Source of the DNA: Caryophanales bacterium
Lineage (GTDB): Bacteria; Bacillota_I; Bacilli_A; RF39; UBA660
Direction: 5' to 3'
DNA length: 64,000 nucleotides
Assembly: GCA_016282155.1 (NCBI GenBank)
Contig: JAEEJY010000030.1
Location: forward strand, 1-64,000
The notes under the pieces were generated by a model, which did no database searches, had not been told where the DNA came from, and worked only from the letters and a program-made list of their open reading frames with translations. Below are positions 53,733 to 62,401 of the stretch, in pieces. The position numbers and the translations under genes were made by a program. Numbering within the stretch: the stretch's first letter is position 1; every line of letters starts with the position of its first letter.

Positions 53733-54899
53733 TTAATTATCTATATATTCCCAATGATATCCGCCACATGTTTCATCATATCCTCTATATTTTTTACAGA
53801 CAGATGTAATTCTACAAGGCTTTCTATTTACAAATTGTGCTGCTTCTTGAACTGAATTAAATACTTTATTTAGTTCGATACATCTTACTTTTTTATAATA
53901 TTTATCTTTTTTGCATTTTGGGCATTCACATTTATCATTTCCTGTTCTAGATGCTATTACAGAACTATAGCTATGTCCTTTTGGACATATCCACCATGCT
54001 TTTTTCCCGGTATGAGCAAAAACTTTATCTGGAGTTAATGGATAATTTTTTTCGTAATCCCATTCTTTGGCTATTTCTGGATATAAGTATTCTAGTGAAT
54101 TGAATCCAACAGTTGATAGAATTCTTTTACAAATATCTGCATTATCTCTTAAACAATTAACATCGATTTTAATATCATGATTATAATCTTTATTAATGAT
54201 ATTTATAATATTCTTTATAGGAATAGTCATGTGTGTTCCGTTGCTTGTCGTTTTTGGAGTAATAATACAATATTTTATTCCACTAATCTTAGGACATTCT
54301 GGTTCTCTTACTCGAATTAATGTTATACCATTTTCTTCACACAATTTATTTTTTAATATATCTTTGTTAGTATCTTTATGCCAATTTTTACCATCATATT
54401 CAATTCCTAATTTTAGTTCTGGGATATAGATATCTATTTCTCTGCCTTTTAAGAATTTTGGTCTATATTGTTCCTTTATATCATTAAAGCATTTTGACAA
54501 ATAGTAATATATCATTTTTTCTGGTATAGAAATATGTGACATACATATTCCACAACTAATTGATTTTGAACCTTTTAAATTGCTTTCAATTATTACTTTT
54601 GTTCTACCACATATGCATTTACATAACCATTGTCTTTCATGTGCTTTGCTTCTAGGCTTAATATAATCTTCTGCTTGTTTAATAACTGTTAAATATCCAA
54701 ATTTTTCTCCTATTAAATTATAATTAACATGTTTACAACCATCTCTTTTTAATTTAATGTTTTTGTTAAACCAATTTGTTGTTATAATCACTTCATTATT
54801 ACATTTTTTACATATACATTTCCATTTGCTATTACCTAAATATTCTTTAGCAATTAGTGTTCCAGATTTTTTACCTATTAAGTTTGTTGGATTGGGCAT
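53733..54899 (-). CDS. multi-domain zinc-finger VSR-like nuclease (cassette gene 1)
   Basis: 388 aa. Domains in order: two zinc-binding repeats with the mobile-endonuclease accessory pattern (10-60; 62-120, ending CKCICGRTK..SCG), a PD-(D/E)XK/VSR-DUF559-like nuclease (about 126-200: KGREIDIYIPELKLGIEYDGKNWH; Asp156, Glu167, Asp169), a treble-clef zinc ribbon (about 272-331: EIAKEWDY, WWICPKGHSY, CECPKC) and an IENR1/NUMOD1-like DNA-binding repeat (336-388: FNSVQEAAQFVNRK). These modules occur in phage and homing endonucleases. It is the first gene of the cassette, with its own promoter region. Likely mobile or defence related; catalysis is inferred only. Confidence 0.75.
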   Translation of the reverse strand: MPNPTNLIGKKSGTLIAKEYLGNSKWKCICKKCNNEVIITTNWFNKNIKLKRDGCKHVNYNLIGEKFGYLTVIKQAEDYIKPRSKAHERQWLCKCICGRTKVIIESNLKGSKSISCGICMSHISIPEKMIYYYLSKCFNDIKEQYRPKFLKGREIDIYIPELKLGIEYDGKNWHKDTNKDILKNKLCEENGITLIRVREPECPKISGIKYCIITPKTTSNGTHMTIPIKNIINIINKDYNHDIKIDVNCLRDNADICKRILSTVGFNSLEYLYPEIAKEWDYEKNYPLTPDKVFAHTGKKAWWICPKGHSYSSVIASRTGNDKCECPKCKKDKYYKKVRCIELNKVFNSVQEAAQFVNRKPCRITSVCKKYRGYDETCGGYHWEYIDN

Positions 54900-55059
54900 A
54901 GTTATACTCCTTTAATATATTTTATTATATCATATATTATACAGATAATTATTACTTTGGATGGCAGAATTTATTAGTATATAGAGCCTGTAGAGTACAA
55001 ACTAAATCATCTATCTTCAATAGGAATTATATTTATGATATACTAAAGTAGGTGATATT

Positions 55060-55224
55060 ATGAAAAATAACGCAGCTATAGTTGTATTAATAGGAATCAT
55101 CTTTGTATTATTTACTTTTTTAGTTTATGCCTATGAAGATAAGATAGATAGTTTAAATCAAGAAATAAGAGAAGCTAAGGAAGAAGTTGCGACTTTAAAA
55201 TCAGCTTGTACTAATGTTGAATAA
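55060..55224 (+). CDS. 54-aa single-span membrane/coiled-coil protein
   Basis: 54 aa: a membrane helix (residues 6-24) followed by a short coiled coil (EDKIDSLNQEIREAKEEVATLKSAC) facing outside. Ribosome site AGGTGATATT is typical. It overlaps the NUDIX gene by one base (TAATG). Too short for domain assignment; its layout resembles small divisome-like membrane proteins, which is only an analogy. Confidence 0.7.
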   Translation: MKNNAAIVVLIGIIFVLFTFLVYAYEDKIDSLNQEIREAKEEVATLKSACTNVE

Positions 55225-55739
55225 TGGAAAAGATATTCTTTAATGATGATAATTTAACTAAAGAAGAAATAGATGAGACTGTAATCCGTTTAAAAGCTTT
55301 AATATTAAACTCAAATGACGAATTACTTCTTGGATATTCGTATAATACATATCAGTTTCCGGGAGGACACTTAGAAGAAAATGAATCGCTTCTAGATGGT
55401 TTAAAAAGAGAGTTAAAAGAAGAAACTGGTATAGAATTTGAGGTGTCTAATTTAGAACCGTTCCAAGAAATTAGATATTATAGTAAAAATTATCGCAATA
55501 CAAATAAAAATAGAGAAAATATTATTTATTATTATCTAATTAGAAGTGATAAAGATTATGATTTAAGTAATACAAATTATGATACACATGAAATTGAAGG
55601 TAATTATAAGCTAGTTAGAGTAAAATTAGGTGAAATAGAGCGTGTTTTGAAAGATTCTATAATGCCAAATAATATTAATGAACTAATTGTAAAAGAAATG
55701 CTTATTGCCATAAATAATAGTGGTATTTTAAATAACTAA
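55224..55739 (+). CDS. NUDIX hydrolase
   Basis: 171 aa. The NUDIX box GGHLEENESLLDGLKRELKEETGIEF (residues 47-72) is complete: Gx5Ex7RExxEExG. NUDIX enzymes hydrolyse nucleoside diphosphates linked to another group; the substrate is unknown. It is coupled to the upstream small membrane protein by a TAATG overlap and ends in a strong terminator before the surface-protein operon. Confidence 0.92.
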   Translation: MEKIFFNDDNLTKEEIDETVIRLKALILNSNDELLLGYSYNTYQFPGGHLEENESLLDGLKRELKEETGIEFEVSNLEPFQEIRYYSKNYRNTNKNRENIIYYYLIRSDKDYDLSNTNYDTHEIEGNYKLVRVKLGEIERVLKDSIMPNNINELIVKEMLIAINNSGILNN

Positions 55740-55770
55740 AAAAAGGGTAAACTTGGTTTGCCCTTTTTTT
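55738..55770 (+). terminator. terminator separating the NUDIX gene from the surface operon
   Basis: AAAAAGGGTAAAC TTG GTTTGCCCTTTTT (one G-T pair) with T tract. Confidence 0.88.
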
Positions 55771-55816
55771 ATAAAGAAATATGAAAATTTCGTGATTTTT
55801 TCTCAATTTTAATCTG

Positions 55817-55844
55817 TTGACATGCCTCTTATTTATGATATAAT
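55817..55844 (+). promoter_or_regulatory. strong promoter of the surface-fibre operon
   Basis: Consensus TTGACA (55817-55822), 16-bp spacer, TATAAT (55839-55844) with an extended TG. A roughly 70-base leader follows, with less AT than the surroundings and an AGAAGGGG ribosome site 10 bases before ATG 55922. Confidence 0.85.
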
Positions 55845-55921
55845 GTAATTGTATTGTAAAGGATATCAAAATATGGTATGCGCTTTTATGCTATACGATT
55901 AAGAGAAGGGGCGCTGTTAGA

Positions 55922-56641
55922 ATGGATAATAACAAATTTGCTAAAAATACAAACAGAATTAATCGCGACAAACTAATAGTAAAAATAGCAAAGTTAACAT
56001 TACTTATTCTAATTTTGCTACTCGTAATCGTTTATATCGTTTTTCGTGTCATTTATAATAGTGGAAATTTCAGTATAACATTGGATCGTAATATGTACCT
56101 TGAAAGAGGACTTGTCATCTATGATGATCCTGAGTACAAACAATTTAGAGGAGAACTATTTGCAAAATCGCCTGATACATTCAACAATATATCATCTAAA
56201 TGGCTTCCGGATGATGTTGATAATTATGAGGGATCACATAATGGTGATAATTATCTTGCATACACTTTCTATATTGAAAATACAGGTACAAATGTTACTG
56301 ATTATTGGACAGAACTAATAATCGACGATGTTATCAAGAACGTAGATGAGGCTGTAAGAGTTAGAATCTATAAGAATGGCGTTCCAATTACATATGCTAA
56401 GATCGGAGCTGGTGGATATCCTGAAAGGGATACAACTCCTTTTGAAAGTAATAATGTAGTTGTTAGCGAGCATGTAATAGATTTTAGTCCTGGTGATATT
56501 GATAAATACACCATTCTCATATGGCTCGAAGGCACTGACCCAGAGTGCACCGACAATATACTGGGTGGAGAAATAAAACTCCATATGGAATTTATTTCAG
56601 AAATTATTGACGAAAAGAAGGAGAAGGAAAATGAAAAGTAG
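55922..56641 (+). CDS. fibre-operon protein 1: membrane-anchored surface protein
   Basis: 239 aa. A basic N-terminus, one membrane helix (about 23-44, no cleavage site seen) and an outside beta-rich domain. Near the C-terminus YTILIWLEGTDPEC (WLEG at 201-204), ...GGEIKLHMEF recurs in similar form in the next three proteins (for example IYIWLEGQDID ... VSISLDF), so all four share a terminal module. It ends with a charged KKEKENEK tail. Its codon use (CTC, GGC, CGT, ACC) is less AT-biased than that of neighbours. It overlaps the next start by 11 bases. Possible role: membrane anchor or base of the fibre. Confidence 0.75.
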   Translation: MDNNKFAKNTNRINRDKLIVKIAKLTLLILILLLVIVYIVFRVIYNSGNFSITLDRNMYLERGLVIYDDPEYKQFRGELFAKSPDTFNNISSKWLPDDVDNYEGSHNGDNYLAYTFYIENTGTNVTDYWTELIIDDVIKNVDEAVRVRIYKNGVPITYAKIGAGGYPERDTTPFESNNVVVSEHVIDFSPGDIDKYTILIWLEGTDPECTDNILGGEIKLHMEFISEIIDEKKEKENEK

Positions 56642-57908
56642 AAATAACAGACATGTTCAACGTGTTAAAAAAATGGTTGTTACTTGTGCTATGATTGCCT
56701 TAATCTTAGGTGTATCAACTTATGCATGGTTCATTGGTATGAAAACTGTTAACGTATCTACATTCGATGTATCAATCGCTGCTATCGATAGTTTATCATT
56801 ATCTTTAGATGGTTCTAAATGGTCTGATACTGTTACAATTAATGGTACAAACTATAATGATACTAGTGTAGTTTATACAGGAAATACTAATAGCTGGGGA
56901 GGAACTGGACTTGTTCCAATGTCTTCAGTAGGTAAAATTGATTCTGGATCATCAAGATTAATTTTATTCGAAAAAGGTAGTTTAACTGTTACTCCAGGTG
57001 GATACAGATTAATGGCTAGCCAAGTAAATAATACTGCATCAGGTGTTACAGAACAAAACGGTTATGTTGCATTTGATTTATTTGTTAAAAACTTATCTGG
57101 TAATGCTTACTATGATAATTTAGATGTTAGAAATGAGGAAGCTGTATACTTAACTATTGATTCAGAAGTTAAAGTAGCCGAAGGTGGACAAGCTGGAACA
57201 GGTATTGAAAACTCAGTACGTGTTGCATTTGCTCAAATCGGACGTGTTTCTGCAAAAGCAGCAACATCTACTCAAGCTGTAATCACAGGTATTGCATGTG
57301 AAAATGGAGAAGGAAGTACTGTAACTTCAATTTGTTCTAGAGATGCTCAAATCTGGGAACCAAATGATAGATTACATGTTCAAAATGCAATTAATTGGTA
57401 TACTACTTCATGTAGAAGAAGAACAGGTGCTACAACTACATCAGAAGCTTCTTATACAGGAAACTATGGTGGATGTGGTACTGTAGGTAATGGTGGAACT
57501 TATCCAACATATGCTGTAAGTGGTGAAATCACTTTAGGTGATAGCGTAGATGTATATGATGGTCCTGCTTACAATGGATATTCAGGAACAATCGCATCAA
57601 CTGCTACAACTGGTAAATTAATGGCTTATCCAACATTTACTGATTCTATGAAATTACAAGAAGGAACTGCTCGTCCAACATTCATGACATTAGCTCCAAA
57701 TAGTATTACTAAAGTAAGAGTATATGTATATATTGAAGGACAAGATATTGATAATTATGATTTTGCATCATTAGGAAAGAAAATTTCTGTTGCATTTGGA
57801 TTCACTAAAGAAAGATTCTTCGGTGAAGATACAAATTACGATGATACAAATACTGCTACATTACCAGCAGATGTAGTTAGAGCAAATCATATAACTGCTG
57901 TACAATAA
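56631..57908 (+). CDS. fibre-operon protein 2: TasA-like secreted subunit
   Basis: 425 aa from ATG 56631 (AGGAGAAGGA upstream; a frame opening at 56607 has no ribosome site). Basic N-terminus, hydrophobic segment (15-30), then TYAWFIG (30-36): signal peptidase cleavage after YA would leave WF at the mature N-terminus, similar in layout to TasA/camelysin fibre proteins. The mature part has four Cys, the motif AQIWEPND, and a C-terminal module PTFMTLAPNSIT, YIEGQDIDNYDF (about 368-379), FGFTKERF. Closely related to the next protein (same YAWFIGMKTVNVS and terminal module). No LPXTG or wall anchor. Codons look like those of highly expressed genes. Confidence 0.8.
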   Translation: MKSRNNRHVQRVKKMVVTCAMIALILGVSTYAWFIGMKTVNVSTFDVSIAAIDSLSLSLDGSKWSDTVTINGTNYNDTSVVYTGNTNSWGGTGLVPMSSVGKIDSGSSRLILFEKGSLTVTPGGYRLMASQVNNTASGVTEQNGYVAFDLFVKNLSGNAYYDNLDVRNEEAVYLTIDSEVKVAEGGQAGTGIENSVRVAFAQIGRVSAKAATSTQAVITGIACENGEGSTVTSICSRDAQIWEPNDRLHVQNAINWYTTSCRRRTGATTTSEASYTGNYGGCGTVGNGGTYPTYAVSGEITLGDSVDVYDGPAYNGYSGTIASTATTGKLMAYPTFTDSMKLQEGTARPTFMTLAPNSITKVRVYVYIEGQDIDNYDFASLGKKISVAFGFTKERFFGEDTNYDDTNTATLPADVVRANHITAVQ

Positions 57909-57928
57909 TTTAAAAATTGATATTAAAA

Positions 57929-57952
57929 GGAAACCTAGTCAACTAGGTTTCC
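57929..57952 (+). other. perfect intergenic RNA hairpin without U tract
   Basis: GGAAACCTAG TCAA CTAGGTTTCC between fibre proteins 2 and 3, with no T run (CTATAATATTG follows). It may stabilise or process the upstream message and tune subunit ratios rather than end transcription. Confidence 0.75.
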
Positions 57953-57980
57953 CTATAATATTGTTAGAAAGGGACAAAAT

Positions 57981-59363
57981 ATGAAACAATCAAAACGCTC
58001 TAAAAAAATTAGAAGATTAGTTGCTATTTGCTTCTTATGTACTTTAATGCTTGCTGTTTCAGCATATGCATGGTTCATAGGTATGAAGACTGTTAATGTT
58101 TCACCATTCGATATCGATATCGCTTCAACTGAAGGTTTATTCTTATCAATGGATGGAGAAAATTGGTCTTACACATTAGATGCAAGAAATGCAACTCCAT
58201 ATACTGCTAATACTAATACTTGGGCTCCAGAAGGATTAATCCCAATGTCTTCAATTGGTGATGTTGATTCAGCTGTATCAAGAATGGTTTTATTCGAAAA
58301 AGGTAGTTTAACTGCTACTAAAGGTGGATATAGATTACTTGCTAGTCGTGTTCACAATTATGATACTGCAGCCGGAGAAGGAAAATTAGGAACTGCTGAA
58401 GCTAAAGGTTATGTAGCATTCGATTTATTTATTAAAAATATTTCAGGTAACGCTTATTATGACGGACTTGATTTATTAAATGAGGAAGCAATTTATTTAA
58501 CAACAAATTCAAAAGTTACAGTATCATCAAGTGGTGAAGCTGGAACTGGTATTGAAAACTCAGTACGTGTTGCATTCATTCAACTTGGACGTGTTCAATC
58601 AAATGATAGTACTCTTCCAAACGAATCAACAGCAACTACTGAAAGAATTACAAGTATTACTTGTGCTGATGATTCTACAGCTAACCAAGCTAAGATCACA
58701 GGTATTTGTCGTAATGCCCAAATTTGGGAACCAAACGATACTAAACACGTTCAAAATGCTATCAACTGGTATGATACTTCATGTAAGAAGAGAGTTGATG
58801 CTGACGTAACTTTAGCATCTTCATACGATACAGCTACAGCTTGTAAAACAGTTGCCGATGGAACTACTGTTCCAACTTATGCAATTGCTAATGAATTAGC
58901 TGTAGGAGCAAATGTAGACGTATATGATGGTACAAGATTCAACTATTATACTGATACTACTATTAGTTATGATGATTCTAGAAATACAGAAGGAGCTGCA
59001 GCTGCTAAAACTGCTAAAAAACAAGGAATGGCAGTAAGTTCAGCTAAATTAGTTGATTTCCCATACTTTACTGATACTATGAAATTAAAAGAAGGAACTG
59101 AACGTCCAACATTCATGACTTTAGCTCCAAATAGTATTACTAAGTTAAGAGTTTACATTTATATTGAAGGACAAGACATCGATAATTACGATTTTGCTCA
59201 ATTAGGAAAATCTATTTCAATTAACTTTGGATTCACTAAAGAAAGATATATTGAAAGTGATGTTAACTATGATAATGTTACACCATTACCAGCAACAAAT
59301 CCTTCAGATAATGCAACAATTCCAAATCAACACAAAAATACAACTCCTCAATCTGGAGAATAG
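57981..59363 (+). CDS. fibre-operon protein 3: TasA-like secreted subunit, paralogue of protein 2
   Basis: 460 aa. Basic N-terminus, hydrophobic segment (12-28), AYAWFIGMKTVNVSPFDI (28-45). It parallels protein 2 along its length: LSMDGENW, LIPMSSIGDVDS, YRLLASR, VAFDLFIKN, GIENSVRVAFIQLGR, four Cys including NAQIWEPND and TSCKKR, then PTFMTLAPNSITKLRVYIYIEGQDIDNYDFAQLGK. The last 30 residues are Asn/Pro-rich and low complexity. No transmembrane C-terminus. Probably a second structural subunit arising from tandem duplication. Confidence 0.8.
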   Translation: MKQSKRSKKIRRLVAICFLCTLMLAVSAYAWFIGMKTVNVSPFDIDIASTEGLFLSMDGENWSYTLDARNATPYTANTNTWAPEGLIPMSSIGDVDSAVSRMVLFEKGSLTATKGGYRLLASRVHNYDTAAGEGKLGTAEAKGYVAFDLFIKNISGNAYYDGLDLLNEEAIYLTTNSKVTVSSSGEAGTGIENSVRVAFIQLGRVQSNDSTLPNESTATTERITSITCADDSTANQAKITGICRNAQIWEPNDTKHVQNAINWYDTSCKKRVDADVTLASSYDTATACKTVADGTTVPTYAIANELAVGANVDVYDGTRFNYYTDTTISYDDSRNTEGAAAAKTAKKQGMAVSSAKLVDFPYFTDTMKLKEGTERPTFMTLAPNSITKLRVYIYIEGQDIDNYDFAQLGKSISINFGFTKERYIESDVNYDNVTPLPATNPSDNATIPNQHKNTTPQSGE

Positions 59364-59384
59364 TAAAATAACAATATAGATTTT

Positions 59385-59415
59385 AAATAAAGAGTAATCC
59401 AATTACTCTTTATTT
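59385..59415 (+). other. long perfect intergenic RNA hairpin
   Basis: A 14-bp stem (AAATAAAGAGTAAT / ATTACTCTTTATTT) with a CCA loop between fibre proteins 3 and 4, followed by ATATC without a clear T tract. It could be a weak terminator giving lower expression of the downstream gene, or an RNA-stabilising element. Confidence 0.7.
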
Positions 59416-59442
59416 ATATCTATTAAATTAAGGTGGTGTTTT

Positions 59443-60594
59443 ATGTTAAAACATAATGGGGACCAAGCACCTACACCAGCTAAAAAAGCAGTTAAAAATA
59501 CTGCTAAAAAGGCAAAAAGTAGGAGAATAAAAGTAGTTTACGAGAACGATGAAGTAATAGAATCTAAGAGAAGATTTTTTACATATTTAATCATTCTTGC
59601 TTTTGGCGTACTCCTAATTTTTGGAACTTATGCTTGGCTATCAACAACTTTAAATGTAAAAATTAACATGTTTAAAATGTCCGTATCTAAAAACGGAGGT
59701 TTATCTATTTCCTTAGATGGTGTTAATTTTGGTAAGACTGTTGATATATCATATGACACAATTATTGTTGATCTAGGTAGATTATATCCAAATCATCGTA
59801 GTCAGTGGTCTGCAGGATTAACTCCTGTATCATCACCGGGTAATACTAACCCAAATCTTCCATATTTTGATTTTTATGGTAGTGCTGGTGTTAAATACCG
59901 TAGTAGAAAAAAGGATATAGGATATGTATCAACAACTTTTATGCGTGATGAAAAAGTTTCCCCAGCGAACGTTTTTCTAGCGTTTGATGTGTTCTTTAAG
60001 AATGACTCAGGGAGTCCAATTGCGGATAATTTATACTTGGAAGATTCTTCACTTTTTGAACTTGATTATGATGAGAATGTTGCAACTATGACTGAAGATA
60101 AACAAGAAATGATTGGTCTTACAAATTCTGCTCGTGTCGGGTTCTTGAAAATAGGATCAGTTCCGAAAAAAGCTGATGTTAATACTATTCAAAATGTGGG
60201 TTGTAATGGTGGATGTACCGGTGTAATCTGGGAACCAAATTATGATCAACATGGACCTTTATCGATTGAAAGAGCAAGAAAATATGGTATAAATTTACAT
60301 AATGGTTATGCTTTCCCAACATATGCTTGGGTAAGAGAAGGTGGACCTTTAGAAACACAAAATATTGTTTCGGGTACTGCCGGAATGGATATGAGTTATT
60401 TTAAATTACAAGATACTGTTAAAAACTTGCCAGCTTCTTTATTTACTATTCCTGATGGAATTACCAAAGTAAGAATATATATTTGGTTAGAAGGGCAAGA
60501 TATTGATAGTTTAGAGACTGACTCTGAAGGTGCCGATGTTTCTATTTCACTAGACTTTAGTAAAGATACATTTGGTTATACAGCGTTAGATTAA
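59443..60594 (+). CDS. fibre-operon protein 4: divergent TasA-like subunit
   Basis: 383 aa. A long basic, Ala/Lys-rich cytosolic N-terminus (1-44), hydrophobic segment (46-62), then TYAWLS (62-67) and a mature part with NGGLSISLDGVNFG, two Cys in GCNGGCTGVIWEPNYDQHG (sharing IWEPN with proteins 2 and 3), and PDGITKVRIYIWLEGQDIDSLETDSEGADVSISLDF. It keeps the terminal module but lacks the other paralogues' middle region and ends earlier. It may be a minor or tip/anchor subunit. Ribosome site AAGGTGG; likely lower expression than proteins 2 and 3 because of the upstream hairpin. Confidence 0.78.
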   Translation: MLKHNGDQAPTPAKKAVKNTAKKAKSRRIKVVYENDEVIESKRRFFTYLIILAFGVLLIFGTYAWLSTTLNVKINMFKMSVSKNGGLSISLDGVNFGKTVDISYDTIIVDLGRLYPNHRSQWSAGLTPVSSPGNTNPNLPYFDFYGSAGVKYRSRKKDIGYVSTTFMRDEKVSPANVFLAFDVFFKNDSGSPIADNLYLEDSSLFELDYDENVATMTEDKQEMIGLTNSARVGFLKIGSVPKKADVNTIQNVGCNGGCTGVIWEPNYDQHGPLSIERARKYGINLHNGYAFPTYAWVREGGPLETQNIVSGTAGMDMSYFKLQDTVKNLPASLFTIPDGITKVRIYIWLEGQDIDSLETDSEGADVSISLDFSKDTFGYTALD

Positions 60595-60615
60595 TAAAAA
60601 GGGAAAGGTGATAGT

Positions 60616-60765
60616 ATGGAAAAAAATGATAAAAAAGTTGATTTTGATTTATCCGCTTTATCTTTACAAGAATTAATTCAAGTTTATGAAGAAATGAATG
60701 AATTCATGGACTTCTTAAATTCTAATAAGATTGAAGAAGAAAAAGTGGAGGATGAAGATGAATAA
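60616..60765 (+). CDS. 49-aa acidic cytosolic protein
   Basis: 49 aa, very acidic (MEKNDKKVDFDLSALSLQEL ... EDEDE), predicted helical, no hydrophobic segment. Ribosome site AAAGGTGATAGT. It overlaps the next gene by 8 bases. It has no recognised family, but its position between fibre protein 4 and the 547-aa protein suggests a regulator or chaperone; this is inference. Confidence 0.7.
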   Translation: MEKNDKKVDFDLSALSLQELIQVYEEMNEFMDFLNSNKIEEEKVEDEDE

Positions 60766-62401
60766 TTTTTTAGAGTTTATTGAAAAAGATATTAGTGCAA
60801 AAAAGACTTTAATTTCCACTATGCCAAAAAAGACAAAAACAAATCAAAAAAAATTAAATAGTACAATCGCAGATATAGAAAAGAAATATGATGATTACAA
60901 GACTAGTGTACGTAATTATATGCTTGCTAAATCAAGATCTTTTAGTGTAAAAAATCCTGATGATTCTGACAAGATAGCTGAATTAAAAGAACGTATTTTA
61001 TCTTTAGGAGAAGTAAAATTCTTACTTAACCCATCTAATACATATTTAGAAAAAATGGGATTTGATAATTTACTATATCAAATAAGTAATTACTATGTAT
61101 TTAACTTTAGTTGCTTAAATGATATTATTAATGCTTTCTTAGATAAATTCGAACAAGCAGATATTAAGATAACAAGTGCGGATTTTGATTATACTTGTTA
61201 TGTACATGAATATATGAGTGCTTTCTTAGATGTACGTAATAAAAAAGTTGATGGGTACGATAAAGTATCTGAAATATTTGAACAAGTATATTGGGTTAAT
61301 CCTGATATAGTTGCGCATATTGAACTTAATTTTAGACGTATAATTAAGAAGAATGCGCGTAAATTTGAAGCCTATTTATCGCGTATTCAAAAAGAAGTAA
61401 TGCATGAAAATAAGGTTGATAATTACGCTAGTTGTTTAGATAAGTTAGAGGCATGTTATATTGAACTTAATATGGCTCAAAAAGAAGATATTGGTGATAT
61501 TATTGAACTTGCTAAACAAGGTAAAATTGATATTTCTCATTATCTAGAAGATAGTAAAGTAAGAGCGGCGGCTTACGATTTACTAATTCCTGAATCAGTA
61601 GATCGTACAGATAAAAAGGTTATGTCGAAGATATACCGTGCTTTAGCTAAATTTACTTTAACTATTGATGAATATAAAGAATATTTAGAATTTGCTCCTT
61701 TATTTGAAAATTTCAAAAACGAATATGCTAAATTAGTTAAAACTGAGCAAAACACAAAAAAAGGAGAAAATAAAGATATAAAGACTATTGAAGCAAATAT
61801 AGTCGCCAAAGAAAATGAATTAAACCGTATTAATAAAAAAATCTTTAGTGGTAAACCAGGACTATTTGAATTTAAATCTGATAAAGGATTAAAACAATTA
61901 AAACAAGAGTCTGTACATATTGCTAAAGAATTATATACATTATATGAAAAATATGATGCTGAGTACTTTAAAGATAAAGTTTCATCTATTTTAAATAATA
62001 TGTTAACTGTATCTGATGTACTTAACTTATATTCAAGTTATGATTACTTCAAAAAGATTGCTATTAAGAAAGTATATAACTTAGATAAATATGAAGATAT
62101 TTTAGAATATAGTAATAACTTTGATAGTTTTGCTTTAGATCCAACAAACATTATTATTGATGGTATTCCTGTATTTGAAGAAGTAGATATACCTAAGATA
62201 ATAGCAAATAAATATCGTCTTAATAATATTAAAATTTCGGAAGATGAACTTGATGAAGGTAATCTTGAAAGTCTAAAGGGACAAATCGAATTGTTAATTC
62301 GTATCGATACTATTGAAAATAGTCCTTTAGACATTGAAAAAATATGGTTTATGACACAAGTAGAAAAACTTGTTGCAAAAGAAAAAGTAGATGATAAATA
62401 A
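60758..62401 (+). CDS. large soluble helical protein of unknown function in the fibre operon
   Basis: 547 aa from ATG 60758 (GGAGG 60747-60751). No signal peptide or membrane helix, almost all helical, with coiled-coil stretches (about 20-50 and 340-400, EANIVAKENELNRINKKI). No recognised domain. Despite being cytosolic it is coupled to the preceding small gene and ends in its own terminator, so it belongs to the operon. It may act in the cytosol on assembly or regulation of the fibre proteins; this is a guess. Confidence 0.7.
   Translation: MNNFLEFIEKDISAKKTLISTMPKKTKTNQKKLNSTIADIEKKYDDYKTSVRNYMLAKSRSFSVKNPDDSDKIAELKERILSLGEVKFLLNPSNTYLEKMGFDNLLYQISNYYVFNFSCLNDIINAFLDKFEQADIKITSADFDYTCYVHEYMSAFLDVRNKKVDGYDKVSEIFEQVYWVNPDIVAHIELNFRRIIKKNARKFEAYLSRIQKEVMHENKVDNYASCLDKLEACYIELNMAQKEDIGDIIELAKQGKIDISHYLEDSKVRAAAYDLLIPESVDRTDKKVMSKIYRALAKFTLTIDEYKEYLEFAPLFENFKNEYAKLVKTEQNTKKGENKDIKTIEANIVAKENELNRINKKIFSGKPGLFEFKSDKGLKQLKQESVHIAKELYTLYEKYDAEYFKDKVSSILNNMLTVSDVLNLYSSYDYFKKIAIKKVYNLDKYEDILEYSNNFDSFALDPTNIIIDGIPVFEEVDIPKIIANKYRLNNIKISEDELDEGNLESLKGQIELLIRIDTIENSPLDIEKIWFMTQVEKLVAKEKVDDK

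Noticed and set aside
56100-56584. Alternative frames inside fibre gene 1 (both strands)
   Set aside because: They overlap a gene with clear start, membrane helix and the shared terminal module; no supporting signals.
58531-58809. Alternative plus-strand frame inside fibre gene 3
   Set aside because: Lies within the paralogue's conserved coding sequence in another frame.
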